In this document: positions 25,394-35,110 of the stretch, one piece after another
Position numbering within the stretch: position 1 is the first letter of the stretch
Layout: each line of letters opens with the position of its first letter
Assembly (NCBI RefSeq): GCF_000812875.1
Contig: NZ_JSYK01000003.1
Coordinates: 868,001 to 932,000, forward strand
Direction of reading: 5' to 3'
Length of the DNA: 64,000 nucleotides
Origin: Kaistella solincola
GTDB lineage: Bacteria > Bacteroidota > Bacteroidia > Flavobacteriales > Weeksellaceae
The notes under the pieces: model-generated
The model's database searches: none
What the model saw: the letters and a program-made list of their open reading frames with translations, nothing else
What the model was told of the DNA's origin: nothing
Position numbers and translations under genes: made by a program

Positions 25394-28000
25394 TTATTTT
25401 TCAAGGTTTTGTAAAGCTTTCAGCATGTCAATGCCTTTGCCTAAAATCGGTTTAAACAAATCTCCTTTTTCCTGAATTCGATCTAAAGCATTGTGAATAT
25501 TGAAATCTGTAGGTTTTAAACCTGATTTTACTTCCTCCCAGTTTAGCGGCATGGAAACCGGCGCACCAGGTTTTGGTCGAATGCTGTACACACTTGCTAA
25601 AGTCTGGCCGCCGCGGTTTTGCAGGTAATCCAGATAGATTTCGTTTTTTTCTCTTTTCTTTAAACTTCTTTCAAGCGTGGTAATTTCCGGCACCAATTGC
25701 TGTACTTTCTGCATCAGAAGGTGCGCAAAGTTTTTTACCTGCTCATAGTCATATTTTCCGCCCATCGGAATAAAAATATGGATGCCGGAACTTCCGGAAG
25801 TTTTGCAGTAACCTTCAATTTTCACCTGATTCAGAACTTCTTTTGTTGCCAGCGCAACTTCTATAACATCTTCAAAAGTATTGCCTTCCGAAGGGTCCAA
25901 ATCCAGCGCCAGCCAGTCCGGAAATTCCAAATTATCAATTTTAGAATTCCAAGGATTTAGGTCGATACAGCCGAGATTATTTAAATACGCAATATCCGCC
26001 GCGCTATTGCAGACCAAATACTGAATGTCTTTTTCGTTTGATTCCGAAAAAATCGTTGCTTTTTCAATCCAGTCCGGAGCGCTGTCACCAGCATCCTTGT
26101 GGTAAAAACTTAAACCGCTGATACCGTTTGGAAAACGGTTTAACGATTGTGGACGGTTTTTTAGATGAGGTAAAATATATTTTGCAACAGACTGGTAGTA
26201 TTCAACCAAATCGCCTTTGGTAATGCCGCTTTCAGGAAAGTAAACTTTGTTTTGGTTCGTTAATTTTACCGTATGTTTTCCTATTTTTTTCTCCTGTTCA
26301 TTCTCGCGTGCTTTTTTCGTAGTTTTCGTTTTTGAGGATGAAACTTTCTTTTCTGCAGTTTCTACTTCTTCCTTTTTTTTCGGTGCTTTTTTGGCACTTT
26401 TTTCCGGTTTTATACCTTCACCTAAAGACGTTTTTTTTATGTCTACCTTTTCTTTGTCTGCGCGGATTCCAAGGAAAACGGGATGACGGAAAATACCGTC
26501 GCCGGTTTTTTCGGTGAATTTTATTTCGCAGACAATTTCAGGTTTTACCCAGGTTGCTTTGGTGTTGGTTTTCGGAACATCTTTGAAAGGTGCTTCAGAT
26601 GTAATTAAAGGTTCGAAAAGCTCGTACAGTTCTTCAAGTTTTTTATTGCTGAAACCCGTGCCCGCGTGACCGCAATATTGCAGTTCACCATTTACATAAG
26701 TGCCCAGAATAATAGCACCGAACTGTTTGCGGGAACCTTTCGGTTCGGTAAAACCACAAATCAGCACATCTTCGGTTTGCTGAAATTTAATTTTAAGCCA
26801 CTCCGCACTGCGCGCGCCTTCGGTATAAGTGCTCGTAATTTTTTTAGCGATCATTCCTTCGAGGTTCATCTTTTCAATTTGGTCGAAAAAGTTTTTGCCC
26901 TTTTCGGGAACGTGCTCGCAATATTTTACGACATCATTTTCAACCAATGCGTCTTTAAGCAATTCTTTTCGTTCAAGTAAGGTCAAATTTTCGGTAGATT
27001 TCCCGTTCAGCCAAAGCAAATCAAAAACCTGGTAAGTCATCGCCATATTCGGATGATCACCAATTTGCTGCAAAGCCTGAAAATCCGGCTGACCTTTGGA
27101 ATTAAAAGCCACAATCTCTCCATCCAAAACCATGGGAAATTTCTGATCTTCGAGCGCTTTTGAGATTTTAGAAAACTTTTCGGAAAACGAAAGTCCGTTG
27201 CGAGAATAGAGAAGTTTGGAGTCTTCTCGCAAATCTGCCACCGCGCGATAACCGTCCCATTTTATTTCGAAAACCCAGTCTTTGCTGTCGAAAGCTTCAT
27301 CACCAACCTGAGCCAACATTGGTTTGATGAAATCTTTCAGCTTTTTTTCACCGGTAAGCGCAGGTGTAAAATTCTGATATGGTTTTGTGGAATTTTCAGT
27401 TGTTTTTACCGTTTTTTTTTTGGAAGGTCGGTTTTCCTCCCGCTCAGTAACTTTGGATTTTTTCGGAACGTGATCTTCAGAATCATACTCATCTAAAGCA
27501 AATTTATCTTTATGCTTAATTAGCAACCACGCATTATCATCTTTTGGATTTTTAATTTTTACAAGGGCAAATTCACCTTTTAATTTTTTACCATGAAGAA
27601 TAAATTTCAACGATCCTTTGTGCAGCTCGCTGCGCATAACCAAATCATCAGCTTTTCCTTCTGCTTTTTCTAAAGGTTCATAAGTGCCGGAATCCCAAAC
27701 TTCAACCTCGCCGCCACCATAATTTCCTTCGGGAATACTCCCTTCAAAATCGCGGTAAGAGTAGGGGTGATCTTCGGTCATCATCGCCAGGCGCTTATCT
27801 TTTGGGTTTAATGAAGGACCTTTCGGCACCGCCCAACTTTTCAGCACGCCATCCATTTCAAGCCGGAAGTCGTAATGCAAGCGCGTTGCAGAATGCCGCT
27901 GAATTACAAAAATAAGTTTGCCCTCGCTTTTTTTGGTTTTACCTTCCGGCTCCGATGTTTCCTCGAAATTCCGTTTTTTATTGTATTCTTCAAGTGGCAT
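25394..28000 (-). CDS. ligD: DNA ligase D (NHEJ: phosphoesterase, ligase, polymerase)
   Basis: 868-residue multifunctional repair enzyme. Domain order: 3'-phosphoesterase at about 10-165 (RHSATRLHYDFRLEMDGVLKSW, GNYGGGEVEVWDSGTYEP); ATP-dependent ligase at about 225-530 with the AMP-accepting Lys in EIKWDGYR and GEIVAFNSKGQPDFQALQ; primase-like polymerase at about 585-868 (NRFPNGISG, FYHKDAG, DLDPSEGN with catalytic aspartates, CKTSGSSGIHIFIP). Lys-rich linkers separate the domains. It starts one base after the Ku stop, so the two are translationally coupled. With Ku this is a complete bacterial non-homologous end-joining pair. Confidence 0.97.
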   Translation of the reverse strand: MPLEEYNKKRNFEETSEPEGKTKKSEGKLIFVIQRHSATRLHYDFRLEMDGVLKSWAVPKGPSLNPKDKRLAMMTEDHPYSYRDFEGSIPEGNYGGGEVEVWDSGTYEPLEKAEGKADDLVMRSELHKGSLKFILHGKKLKGEFALVKIKNPKDDNAWLLIKHKDKFALDEYDSEDHVPKKSKVTEREENRPSKKKTVKTTENSTKPYQNFTPALTGEKKLKDFIKPMLAQVGDEAFDSKDWVFEIKWDGYRAVADLREDSKLLYSRNGLSFSEKFSKISKALEDQKFPMVLDGEIVAFNSKGQPDFQALQQIGDHPNMAMTYQVFDLLWLNGKSTENLTLLERKELLKDALVENDVVKYCEHVPEKGKNFFDQIEKMNLEGMIAKKITSTYTEGARSAEWLKIKFQQTEDVLICGFTEPKGSRKQFGAIILGTYVNGELQYCGHAGTGFSNKKLEELYELFEPLITSEAPFKDVPKTNTKATWVKPEIVCEIKFTEKTGDGIFRHPVFLGIRADKEKVDIKKTSLGEGIKPEKSAKKAPKKKEEVETAEKKVSSSKTKTTKKARENEQEKKIGKHTVKLTNQNKVYFPESGITKGDLVEYYQSVAKYILPHLKNRPQSLNRFPNGISGLSFYHKDAGDSAPDWIEKATIFSESNEKDIQYLVCNSAADIAYLNNLGCIDLNPWNSKIDNLEFPDWLALDLDPSEGNTFEDVIEVALATKEVLNQVKIEGYCKTSGSSGIHIFIPMGGKYDYEQVKNFAHLLMQKVQQLVPEITTLERSLKKREKNEIYLDYLQNRGGQTLASVYSIRPKPGAPVSMPLNWEEVKSGLKPTDFNIHNALDRIQEKGDLFKPILGKGIDMLKALQNLEK

Positions 28001-28001
28001 A

Positions 28002-28790
28002 TCAGGAGACTTTTTTGGTTTTTTTAGAACTTTCCAAACTTGCTTTAAGCTGCGCCATCAAATCCACAACTTTTCCGGTTTCTTCCGGCTCCTCGTCGGT
28101 TTTTTTCACTTTTTTACCTTTGGCTTTGCTTTCGATAATTTTCAGCAAATCTTCGTTGTAAGTATCTTCGTAAGCTGCGGGATTAAATTTTTCTGAAGTT
28201 TGCTCAATCAGCGAAATTGCCATTTTCAGCTCACCGGCTTTTGGATCTTTTGCCGGCGGTAATTTCAGATCTTTGTAATCGCGGATTTCCTGCGCAAAAC
28301 GCAAACGGTTTACAATTAAAATTTCGTCCTGATACGGACGAATCATGCCGAAAATTTCTTTGTCGCGCATGATAAAAGTACCAATACCGGCTTTTTTGGT
28401 TTCGCTTAATGCTTTCAGCAATAAATTGTAGGCGTTTTCGGCATTTTTTTGCGGTTCCAGAAAATAGGGGACTTCAAAATAAACCGAATCTATTTCCTCT
28501 TCCTGAACAAACTGTTCAATGGAAAAAACCTTGGTTTTTTCTGGTGCGACGGCGGCGTAATCTTCAGGTTCCAGAATTACATAATTGCCGTCGATCATAT
28601 AGCCTTTCACAATATCAGCATACTTAACTTCCTTGCCGGATTTCTCGTTGACCCTTTTAAATTTGATATTTGCGTGGTCGCTTTTATCCAACATATCCAA
28701 ATCTAAATTGGAATCCTGCACTGCAGAATACATTTTTACCGGAATATTTACGAGACCAAAACCTATTGCACCGTTCCAAATCGCCTTCAT
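28002..28790 (-). CDS. ku: Ku protein for non-homologous end joining
   Basis: 262-residue bacterial Ku that forms a ring on DNA ends and recruits LigD. Family start MKAIWNGAIGFGLVNIPVKMY gives the ATG at 28790; a longer frame to 28850 has no family support. Other marks: KRVNEKSGKEVKYADIVKGY, DSVYFEVPYFLEPQK, LLLKALSETKKAGIGTFIMRDKE, and LRFAQEIRD. The C-terminus is Lys/Glu-rich (SKAKGKKVKKTDEE), typical of the DNA-binding or LigD-contacting tail. First gene of the two-gene operon with ligD. No TAnnTTTG box was found upstream, so regulation is unknown. Confidence 0.96.
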   Translation of the reverse strand: MKAIWNGAIGFGLVNIPVKMYSAVQDSNLDLDMLDKSDHANIKFKRVNEKSGKEVKYADIVKGYMIDGNYVILEPEDYAAVAPEKTKVFSIEQFVQEEEIDSVYFEVPYFLEPQKNAENAYNLLLKALSETKKAGIGTFIMRDKEIFGMIRPYQDEILIVNRLRFAQEIRDYKDLKLPPAKDPKAGELKMAISLIEQTSEKFNPAAYEDTYNEDLLKIIESKAKGKKVKKTDEEPEETGKVVDLMAQLKASLESSKKTKKVS

Positions 28791-28940
28791 AATTACATTT
28801 TTAATGATTTGCCGTAATGAAATAATTATGCCTTTCTGCTTACTGCTCACCAGATTACATTTTTGTGGTATAGAAATTTTCGGTGCTGTTTGGGCTTTTT
28901 TTTTAAATCTTTAAAAAAAGGTACACCGGCTAAAATTCCT

Positions 28941-28948
28941 TAACTTTG
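28941..28948 (+). promoter_or_regulatory. -7 promoter box of era
   Basis: TAACTTTG, 14 bases before the TTG at 28963. Confidence 0.65.
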
Positions 28949-28962
28949 TTCACTTTAAAAAA

Positions 28963-29853
28963 TTGAAAATTTTGAGCGCACATAAAGCAGGATTTGTAAA
29001 TATAGTCGGGAAACCAAACGCAGGAAAATCTACACTTCTCAACCATTTGATGGGCGAGAAACTCGCGATTGTCACCCAAAAAGCACAAACCACCAGACAC
29101 CGTATTTTCGGGATTTATAACGAAGAGGATTTGCAGATTGTCTTTTCAGATACGCCGGGAGTATTAGATCCGAAATACGGACTACAGGAAAAAATGATGG
29201 ATTTTGTAAAAGATTCGTTGCAGGATGCCGACGTTTTTTTGTTCATTGTTGATATTACCGACCGCACGCCGCCAAGCGAATTTTTAATTGAAAAACTCAA
29301 CAAAATTCCGGTTCCCGTTCTTATTTTGGTGAATAAAATTGATGCTTCAAACCAAACCGATTTGGAAAAAGTGATGGAGGAGTGGCATGAACGCATTCCG
29401 AAAGCTGAAATTTTACCGATTTCCGCATTGACAGGATTTAATACCGACGTTATCTTACCAAAATTAAAATCTTTATTACCGGAAAATCCGCCTTATTACG
29501 ATAAAACGCAATACACCGACAAGCCTGAACGCTTTTTTGTGAACGAAGCAATACGCGAAAAAATATTGTTGAATTACGAAAAAGAAATTCCTTATTCTGT
29601 GGAAGTGGTGACCGAAATGTTCAAGGAAAAAGAAGGAATTATCTTCATTGATGCGGTAATTTATGTTGAAAGAGACACGCAGAAAGGAATTATCATCGGC
29701 CACAAAGGTGATGCAATAAAAAAAGTGGGTACAGAAGCACGACTCGACCTTGAAAAATTCTTTGATAAAAAAATTCACCTGAACCTTTTTGTAAAGGTGA
29801 AAAAAGACTGGCGCAAAAACGACCGTGACTTAAAGAATTTTGGCTATAGATAG
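28963..29853 (+). CDS. era: GTPase Era, 16S rRNA-binding ribosome assembly factor
   Basis: 296-residue GTPase for small-subunit maturation. G1 GKPNAGKST, G2 region QTTRHRIFGIY, G3 FSDTPGVLD, G4 LVNKID and G5 ISALTG are all present, and the KH domain in the last third (GIIIGHKGDAIKKVGTEARLDLEKFF) contains the RNA-binding GxxG loop. Starts with TTG at 28963 or TTG at 28972; no ATG is available, and the promoter box fits either. Single gene, 64 bases before the DoxX gene. Confidence 0.97.
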   Translation: MKILSAHKAGFVNIVGKPNAGKSTLLNHLMGEKLAIVTQKAQTTRHRIFGIYNEEDLQIVFSDTPGVLDPKYGLQEKMMDFVKDSLQDADVFLFIVDITDRTPPSEFLIEKLNKIPVPVLILVNKIDASNQTDLEKVMEEWHERIPKAEILPISALTGFNTDVILPKLKSLLPENPPYYDKTQYTDKPERFFVNEAIREKILLNYEKEIPYSVEVVTEMFKEKEGIIFIDAVIYVERDTQKGIIIGHKGDAIKKVGTEARLDLEKFFDKKIHLNLFVKVKKDWRKNDRDLKNFGYR

Positions 29854-29917
29854 CAGTTGTAGGAAATATTTCTTACTTTAGTCTCTTTTTAAAATTTTTA
29901 TCACTAAAAATACTTCA

Positions 29918-30349
29918 ATGAGCTACTTTACTTCTGTTAAGGACAATCCGGAAATTAATAATATCATCATGCTATTTGCCCGTATTTTTGCGGGCGTTTC
30001 CATGATCATGCTTCACGGTTTACCGAAACTGATGCTACTTTTGGGTGATAAGGAAATACAGTTTTTCAACTTCTTGGGAATAGGGATGAAAGCGACTTTA
30101 ATATTGGCCATCATCATCGAGCTGATTTGCTCTTTTTTACTGATTATTGGGCTTTTTACGCGCGGTGCGGCGTTGGTTTTAGCTGCCATCATGTTTATCG
30201 CAGCTTTCGTGGTTCACTTTTCGGATCCGTTCAGCGTACGCGAAACCAGTTTACTTTATTTAACCATTTTTGCGCTCATTTTTACATTTGGTCCAAGATA
30301 TTTTTCGGTGGACCGAATGATTTCCAGCCGCAGAGATTCTTCCTGGTAA
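29918..30349 (+). CDS. DoxX family integral membrane protein
   Basis: 143 residues with four hydrophobic helices: LFARIFAGVSMIMLHGLPKL, ATLILAIIIELICSFLLIIG, GAALVLAAIMFIAAFVVHF and LLYLTIFALIFTFG. The pattern ARIFAGVSMIMLHG followed by ELICSFLLIIGLFTR is characteristic of DoxX/DoxD-like proteins, found in terminal-oxidase or redox settings; the precise role is unknown for most members. Expressed alone between era and an S9 peptidase, with its own terminator. No promoter box of the common type was identified. Confidence 0.9.
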   Translation: MSYFTSVKDNPEINNIIMLFARIFAGVSMIMLHGLPKLMLLLGDKEIQFFNFLGIGMKATLILAIIIELICSFLLIIGLFTRGAALVLAAIMFIAAFVVHFSDPFSVRETSLLYLTIFALIFTFGPRYFSVDRMISSRRDSSW

Positions 30350-30378
30350 AAGGCGATTTTTTTTGCTTTTAGATAATT

Positions 30379-30406
30379 AACCAACTTTTATAGTTGGTTT
30401 TTTTTA
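30379..30406 (+). terminator. Terminator of the DoxX gene
   Basis: AACCAAC TTTTATA GTTGGTT with T-run. Confidence 0.9.
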
Positions 30407-30443
30407 TGCCGTTTTATATGTTGTAAATAAGACTAATTTTTAA

Positions 30444-30451
30444 TAGTTTTG
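30444..30451 (+). promoter_or_regulatory. -7 promoter box of the S9 peptidase gene
   Basis: TAGTTTTG with a TTG 20 bases upstream (30421-30423), a full Bacteroidota-type promoter 14 bases before the ATG. Confidence 0.7.
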
Positions 30452-30465
30452 AGAAAAAAGTATTC

Positions 30466-32859
30466 ATGACAAAAACCTTAATCACCGTAGCACTCCTTTT
30501 CATAGGTTTTGCGAGCGCCCAGGAAAACATTTCATACCAGAAACCTTCTGCGGAAATTCTGAAACTTGCAGATTACGAGCGCGCACCATCTGTAATGATG
30601 GACAGCAAGCGCGACTATATGATTTTTTCGTACCGTCCAACTTATAAATCTCTAGACGATTTAAATCAGGACGAAATGAAACTCGCGGGTTTACGCGTGA
30701 ATCCGGTAACCAATATTTCAAGTTCTATAACTTATGTAAACAATCTGAAAACCAAAAGGTTAAAAGACAAAACCGAACTTCAGGTTAAAGGTTTACCTGC
30801 AAACGCTAAAATTGCATACATGAATTTTTCTCCTGATGAGAAAAAAATGGCTTTCACCAATACAAGCGCAAACGGGGTAGAACTTTGGATTTTAGATTTA
30901 GCCACAAACACCGCGAAAAAAATATCTACTCAGCCGCTAAACGCGAATTTAGGAATGCCGTTCACTTGGATGGCAGATTCTCAGCATCTGATTGTAAAAC
31001 AAATTCCTGCCAACAGACCGGAATTAATTGATGATAAGAAAAGCTTACCGACGGGTCCAACAGTTTCCAATTCTGACGGTAAAGTTTCGCAAAACAGAAC
31101 GTATCAGGATTTGCTGAAAAATCCGCAGGACGAAGCAAACTTTGAGACTTTAGCAAAAGCTGAACTGGTAAAAATTGATATTGATGGCACTCAGGAAAAA
31201 TTTAAGCCTGCAGAAATTTATTCCTCGATGAGTTTTTCACCGGACGGTAATTATCTGATGCTGACGACGATTCAAAAACCGTATTCCTACATCGTTCCGC
31301 TCAACCGTTTCCCCATGACTTCTACCATTTACGATAAAGACGGAAAATTGGTAAAAACCGTCAACGAAACGCCTTTAAATGAAATTATGCCGAAAGGTTT
31401 TTCCTCGGTAAGAAAAGGTAAAAGAAATATGTCGTGGCGAGATGACCAACCGGCAACATTGGTTTACGCTGAAGCTTTAGACGGCGGTGATCAGTCGAAA
31501 GATGTTGAATTCCGTGATGAAATTTTCCTTTGGGAAGCGCCATTTACCGCCGCACCGAAATCGTTTTTCAAAACCAAGCAGCGTTTTAACGGTATCGAAT
31601 GGTCGAACGGGAATTATGCCGTTATTTCCGATGATTGGTACGATACCAGAAACACAAAAACCTATTTGATTAACCTCACAGACGGAAGTTCAGCAAAAAT
31701 TGATGACCGAAATTATCAGGACGTTTACAGCGATCCGGGGAATTTTGCGGATACTAAAAACAAATTTGGGCGATATGTAATTGATGTTCAAAACAATACC
31801 GCCAAACTGGTTGGTGCCGGTTTCACCAAAAACGGACAGTTTCCGTTCATCGATGAAGTGAATTTAAGTACCTTCGGAAAGAAAAGAATTTATACTTCAA
31901 AACTTAAAAATTCTAAAGAAAGTATTGTTGATATTTTGGATAAAAACAATGTTTTGGTTGTGGAGCAGTCCGCGACATTATATCCGAATTATTTCATCCG
32001 AAATTTAAAAAGTGGAAAAGCAGTTCCTGTTACCAACTTCGACAATCCGTTTGAAAGCATTAAAAACGTTTATAAAGAGGTAATTACCTACAAAAGAAAT
32101 GATGGTGTAGTGCTCAGCGGAACGCTTTATTTACCGGCAAACTACGACAGAAAAAACCACAAAGAAAAATTGCCGCTATTGATCTGGGCTTATCCAACGG
32201 AATATAAAGACAAAAATACTGCTGGACAAAGCACGCAAAATCCGAACGATTTTACTTTCCCAAGCTATGGTTCCTTTATTTACTGGGTTACTAAAGGTTA
32301 CGCGGTGTTGGATGATGCTTCGTTCCCAATTATTGGTGAAGGAAATACCGAACCAAACGACACTTTTATCACACAACTGATCGCGAATGGTAGAGCAGCA
32401 ATTGATGCGGTGGAGAAATTAGGTTATCTCGACCGAAATAAAGTGGCTGTTGGCGGACATTCCTACGGCGCATTTATGACGGCGAACTTGCTTACACATT
32501 CAAAAGATTACGCCTGTGGCATTGCGCGAAGTGGCGCGTATAACAGAACGTTGACGCCTTTTGGTTTCCAGAGTGAGCAGAGAAATTACTGGGACGTTCC
32601 GGAAATTTACAACACAATGTCGCCATTTATGCAAGCAGACAAAATGAAAACTCCGTTGTTGCTGATTCACGGTGAAGCGGATAACAATCCGGGAACATTT
32701 ACCTTGCAAACTGAAAGATATTTTCAGGCGCTGAAAAATCTTGGTGCACCTGTTAGAATGGTTCTTTTACCAAAAGAAGCTCACGGCTACGCAGCAAAGG
32801 AAAATGTTTTGCATACGTTGTGGGAACAGGATCAGTTTTTAGAAAAATGCTTAAAATAG
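30466..32859 (+). CDS. Secreted S9 family (prolyl oligopeptidase-type) peptidase
   Basis: 797-residue serine peptidase. The signal peptide ends near residue 18 (LFIGFASAQ), so it acts in the periplasm or outside. An N-terminal beta-propeller (about 40-540, with WD-like repeats such as MNFSPDEKKMAFT and MSFSPDGNYLMLT) precedes an alpha/beta hydrolase domain with Ser666 (GGHSYGAFM), Asp739 (HGEADNNPG) and His773 (KEAHGY). The propeller-gated active site limits substrates to oligopeptides; the family includes dipeptidyl and glutamyl peptidases (S9D-like). Single gene with a full promoter and terminator. Probably involved in peptide nutrition. Confidence 0.93.
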   Translation: MTKTLITVALLFIGFASAQENISYQKPSAEILKLADYERAPSVMMDSKRDYMIFSYRPTYKSLDDLNQDEMKLAGLRVNPVTNISSSITYVNNLKTKRLKDKTELQVKGLPANAKIAYMNFSPDEKKMAFTNTSANGVELWILDLATNTAKKISTQPLNANLGMPFTWMADSQHLIVKQIPANRPELIDDKKSLPTGPTVSNSDGKVSQNRTYQDLLKNPQDEANFETLAKAELVKIDIDGTQEKFKPAEIYSSMSFSPDGNYLMLTTIQKPYSYIVPLNRFPMTSTIYDKDGKLVKTVNETPLNEIMPKGFSSVRKGKRNMSWRDDQPATLVYAEALDGGDQSKDVEFRDEIFLWEAPFTAAPKSFFKTKQRFNGIEWSNGNYAVISDDWYDTRNTKTYLINLTDGSSAKIDDRNYQDVYSDPGNFADTKNKFGRYVIDVQNNTAKLVGAGFTKNGQFPFIDEVNLSTFGKKRIYTSKLKNSKESIVDILDKNNVLVVEQSATLYPNYFIRNLKSGKAVPVTNFDNPFESIKNVYKEVITYKRNDGVVLSGTLYLPANYDRKNHKEKLPLLIWAYPTEYKDKNTAGQSTQNPNDFTFPSYGSFIYWVTKGYAVLDDASFPIIGEGNTEPNDTFITQLIANGRAAIDAVEKLGYLDRNKVAVGGHSYGAFMTANLLTHSKDYACGIARSGAYNRTLTPFGFQSEQRNYWDVPEIYNTMSPFMQADKMKTPLLLIHGEADNNPGTFTLQTERYFQALKNLGAPVRMVLLPKEAHGYAAKENVLHTLWEQDQFLEKCLK

Positions 32860-32865
32860 CAGCGA

Positions 32866-32897
32866 AAAAAAGCCTTCCGGACTGGGAGGCTTTTTTA
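32866..32897 (+). terminator. Terminator of the S9 peptidase gene
   Basis: AAAAAGCCTTCC and GGGAGGCTTTTTT arms, 7 bases after the stop. Confidence 0.85.
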
Positions 32898-33330
32898 ATT
32901 TCTATAGCTTGATTAATTGCAATGAAGCCAGGAATGGAAATTATGTACCAAAAAACTATATTTAAAAGTCAGAAACAAATTCAATTTAACATAATATAAA
33001 TTATAGGCGTTTTTAGAATATAATTTATTGCCGCTTATTTCAGCATATTTTTTTGATTTACCATTGTAATGCTAAAGCTTACAGCGAAAAATTTTCGCCT
33101 GATTGTGTACTTTGAATCTATGGATACAAAATTAATTCTACCCCCGAAAAAAATTCCTTCCTCTTTGAGCAAATTTTTCAATTTTAAATTTACCACAAAG
33201 AATTAAAAATCAAAATTTTGAAAAATTCCGCTTTATTCGGGCATTTTTTTCGGTTTTAAGTAAAGCCAAATCAGCACTTCAAAAAATTTACTTAAATTTA
33301 AATCTCAAAAAAAACTACAACAATAAACTT
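32898..33330. other. 433-base AT-rich stretch without a convincing gene
   Basis: Contains two palindromic repeat copies: 33022-33055 (ATTGCC GCTTATTTC AGCATATTTTTTT) and 33220-33253 (GAAAAATTCC GCTTTATTC GGGCATTTTTTT). A 28-codon frame at 33120-33206 follows a poor promoter match and has no recognisable product. The promoter of the downstream lipoprotein is not evident. Confidence 0.6.
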
Positions 33331-33843
33331 ATGAAAAACTTTATAGCGGCATCAGCAATTATTCTGTTTGCACTCGCTTGTGAGAAAAAAGCAGATGAAA
33401 CGGTGGTTACAAACCAGTCCAACCAGGATTCTATGGTGATTCCGGAGTCCAACGAAGCGGTGGAATCCTCCACGCTTCAAACCTGTTATATGGAAGCTAT
33501 TGGAAAAGATACCGTTTTCCTTTCACTGGAAGATAATCTCGGAACTTTCATCGGAAAAATGCGCTATAAAAACTTCGAAAAAGACAGCTCTCACGGCGAT
33601 ATAATGGGAAGCCAAAACGGCGACACGCTGAAAATTGTGTATACTTTTCAGGCGGAAGGAACAACTTCTGAACGCGAAATTTATTTCCTTAAAAAAGACG
33701 GTTCACTCCTCGAAGCTACCGGTTTATACGATGTTGACGGCATCAAATCCGTTTACGCGAAACCCAACGAACTGAAATACGATGGTCATGTTTTAAAACA
33801 AACCGATTGTACGGATTTCGATAAAAATTTCGTGCTTAAATAA
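33331..33843 (+). CDS. Small lipoprotein of unknown function
   Basis: 170 residues. N-terminal signal with lipobox ending at Cys17 (IILFALAC followed by EKKAD), so it should be lipid-anchored to the inner or outer membrane. After a Ser/Asn/Glu-rich linker (about 20-50) comes a compact beta-rich domain (CYMEAIGKDTVFLSLEDNLG, FIGKMRYKNFEKD, LKIVYTFQAEG, REIYFLKKDGSLLEA) with two further cysteines near residues 52 and 161. The pattern resembles uncharacterised lipoproteins common in flavobacteria. A repeat copy (33845-33870) begins right after the stop. No function can be given. Confidence 0.85.
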   Translation: MKNFIAASAIILFALACEKKADETVVTNQSNQDSMVIPESNEAVESSTLQTCYMEAIGKDTVFLSLEDNLGTFIGKMRYKNFEKDSSHGDIMGSQNGDTLKIVYTFQAEGTTSEREIYFLKKDGSLLEATGLYDVDGIKSVYAKPNELKYDGHVLKQTDCTDFDKNFVLK

Positions 33844-33927
33844 CCAATTTTTCCGTTTTACCGAAATATCATTCACAATATTTTTCCAGCTTTTTAAATT
33901 ATCTTAAATTAGGCAAAACAACAATTT

Positions 33928-35106
33928 ATGTCTTACTACCCTTTGACTTCCATCCCTGATTACTACGGAATTGACAGCTTATTAACTGAGGAACACCTGC
34001 TTATACGGCAGTCGGTTCGCGACTGGGTTGAAAGTTTTGTAATGCCGAAAATTGATGACGCGGCGCAACATCATACTGACATTCCGGATTTAATGAAAGA
34101 ATTGGGAAAAATCGGTGCTTTAGGGCCATATATTCCTGAAGAATACGGCGGTTCCGGACTTGACCAAATTTCCTACGGAATCATTATGCAGGAATTGGAG
34201 CGCGGCGATTCTGCCGTACGTTCCGCAGCTTCCGTGCAGAGTTCTCTGGTGATGTTTCCGATCAATGAGTTCGGTTCTGAAGAGCAAAAGAAGAAATATC
34301 TTCCACAGCTTGCTTCTGGTGAAATGATAGGTGCTTTCGGGCTTACGGAACCAAACCACGGCTCCGATCCGGGTTCGATGGAAACTTATTTTGTGGACAA
34401 AGGAGATCATTATTTATTGAATGGTGCAAAAATGTGGATTACCAATGCTCCGCTTTGCGATATTGCGGTGGTTTGGGGCAAAAATGAAGACGGAAAAGTT
34501 CAGGGTTTAATCGTTGAACGTGGTTTTGAAGGATTTTCAACGCCGGAAACTCAAAATAAATGGTCGCTTCGTGCTTCCAAAACCGGTGAATTGATTTTTG
34601 ATAATGTAAAGGTTCCGAAAGAAAATCTTTTACCGAATGTTATCGGTTTGAAAGGTCCACTCTCCTGCTTAAATTCCGCCCGTTACGGCATTTCCTGGGG
34701 CGTGATCGGTGCAGCAATCGACTGCTATTGCACGGCTTTGCAATATGCTAAAGAACGAAAACAGTTCGGAAAATCAATCGCTTCTTACCAGTTGCAGCAG
34801 AAAAAATTAGCTGAATTTCTGACCGAAATTACAAAAGCACAGTTGCTGTGTCTGCAGCTTGGAAACTTAAAAAATGCACACAAAGCAACGCCAGCACAAA
34901 TTTCCATGGCGAAACGGAATAATGTAAAAATGGCTATAGAAATTGCGCGCGAATCACGGCAAATTCTTGGCGGAATGGGAATTATGGGCGAATTCCCGAT
35001 GATGCGCCACGCCGCAAATTTGGAGTCGGTAATTACCTACGAGGGCACTCACGATATTCACCTGCTAATAACCGGCATGGATATTACGGGCATCAACGCT
35101 TTTTAA
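33928..35106 (+). CDS. Acyl-CoA dehydrogenase, glutaryl-CoA dehydrogenase-like
   Basis: 392-residue FAD enzyme oxidising an acyl-CoA. Family blocks: LTEEHLLIRQSVRDWVE, GALGPYIPEEYGGSGLD, AFGLTEPNHGSDPGSMET (FAD and substrate contacts), WITNAPLCDIAVVW, RYGISWGVIGAAIDCY, ERKQFGKSIASYQ and the C-terminal catalytic Glu in VITYEGTHDIHLL. The LNSARYGISWG and YEGTHDIH forms with this length resemble glutaryl-CoA dehydrogenases, which also decarboxylate (lysine/tryptophan breakdown), but substrate assignment from motifs is tentative. Single gene; terminator immediately downstream, shared with the convergent nuclease gene. Confidence 0.92.
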   Translation: MSYYPLTSIPDYYGIDSLLTEEHLLIRQSVRDWVESFVMPKIDDAAQHHTDIPDLMKELGKIGALGPYIPEEYGGSGLDQISYGIIMQELERGDSAVRSAASVQSSLVMFPINEFGSEEQKKKYLPQLASGEMIGAFGLTEPNHGSDPGSMETYFVDKGDHYLLNGAKMWITNAPLCDIAVVWGKNEDGKVQGLIVERGFEGFSTPETQNKWSLRASKTGELIFDNVKVPKENLLPNVIGLKGPLSCLNSARYGISWGVIGAAIDCYCTALQYAKERKQFGKSIASYQLQQKKLAEFLTEITKAQLLCLQLGNLKNAHKATPAQISMAKRNNVKMAIEIARESRQILGGMGIMGEFPMMRHAANLESVITYEGTHDIHLLITGMDITGINAF

Positions 35107-35110
35107 ATTA

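Noticed and set aside
25697-28196. Several open frames on the plus strand opposite ligD and ku, rich in Phe and Ser
   Set aside because: They are antisense shadows of Lys/Glu-rich coding sequence; no promoters or families.
33120-33206. 28-codon ORF after a GTACTTTG sequence
   Set aside because: The promoter match lacks the first T of TAnnTTTG with correct spacing, and the peptide has no recognisable feature.
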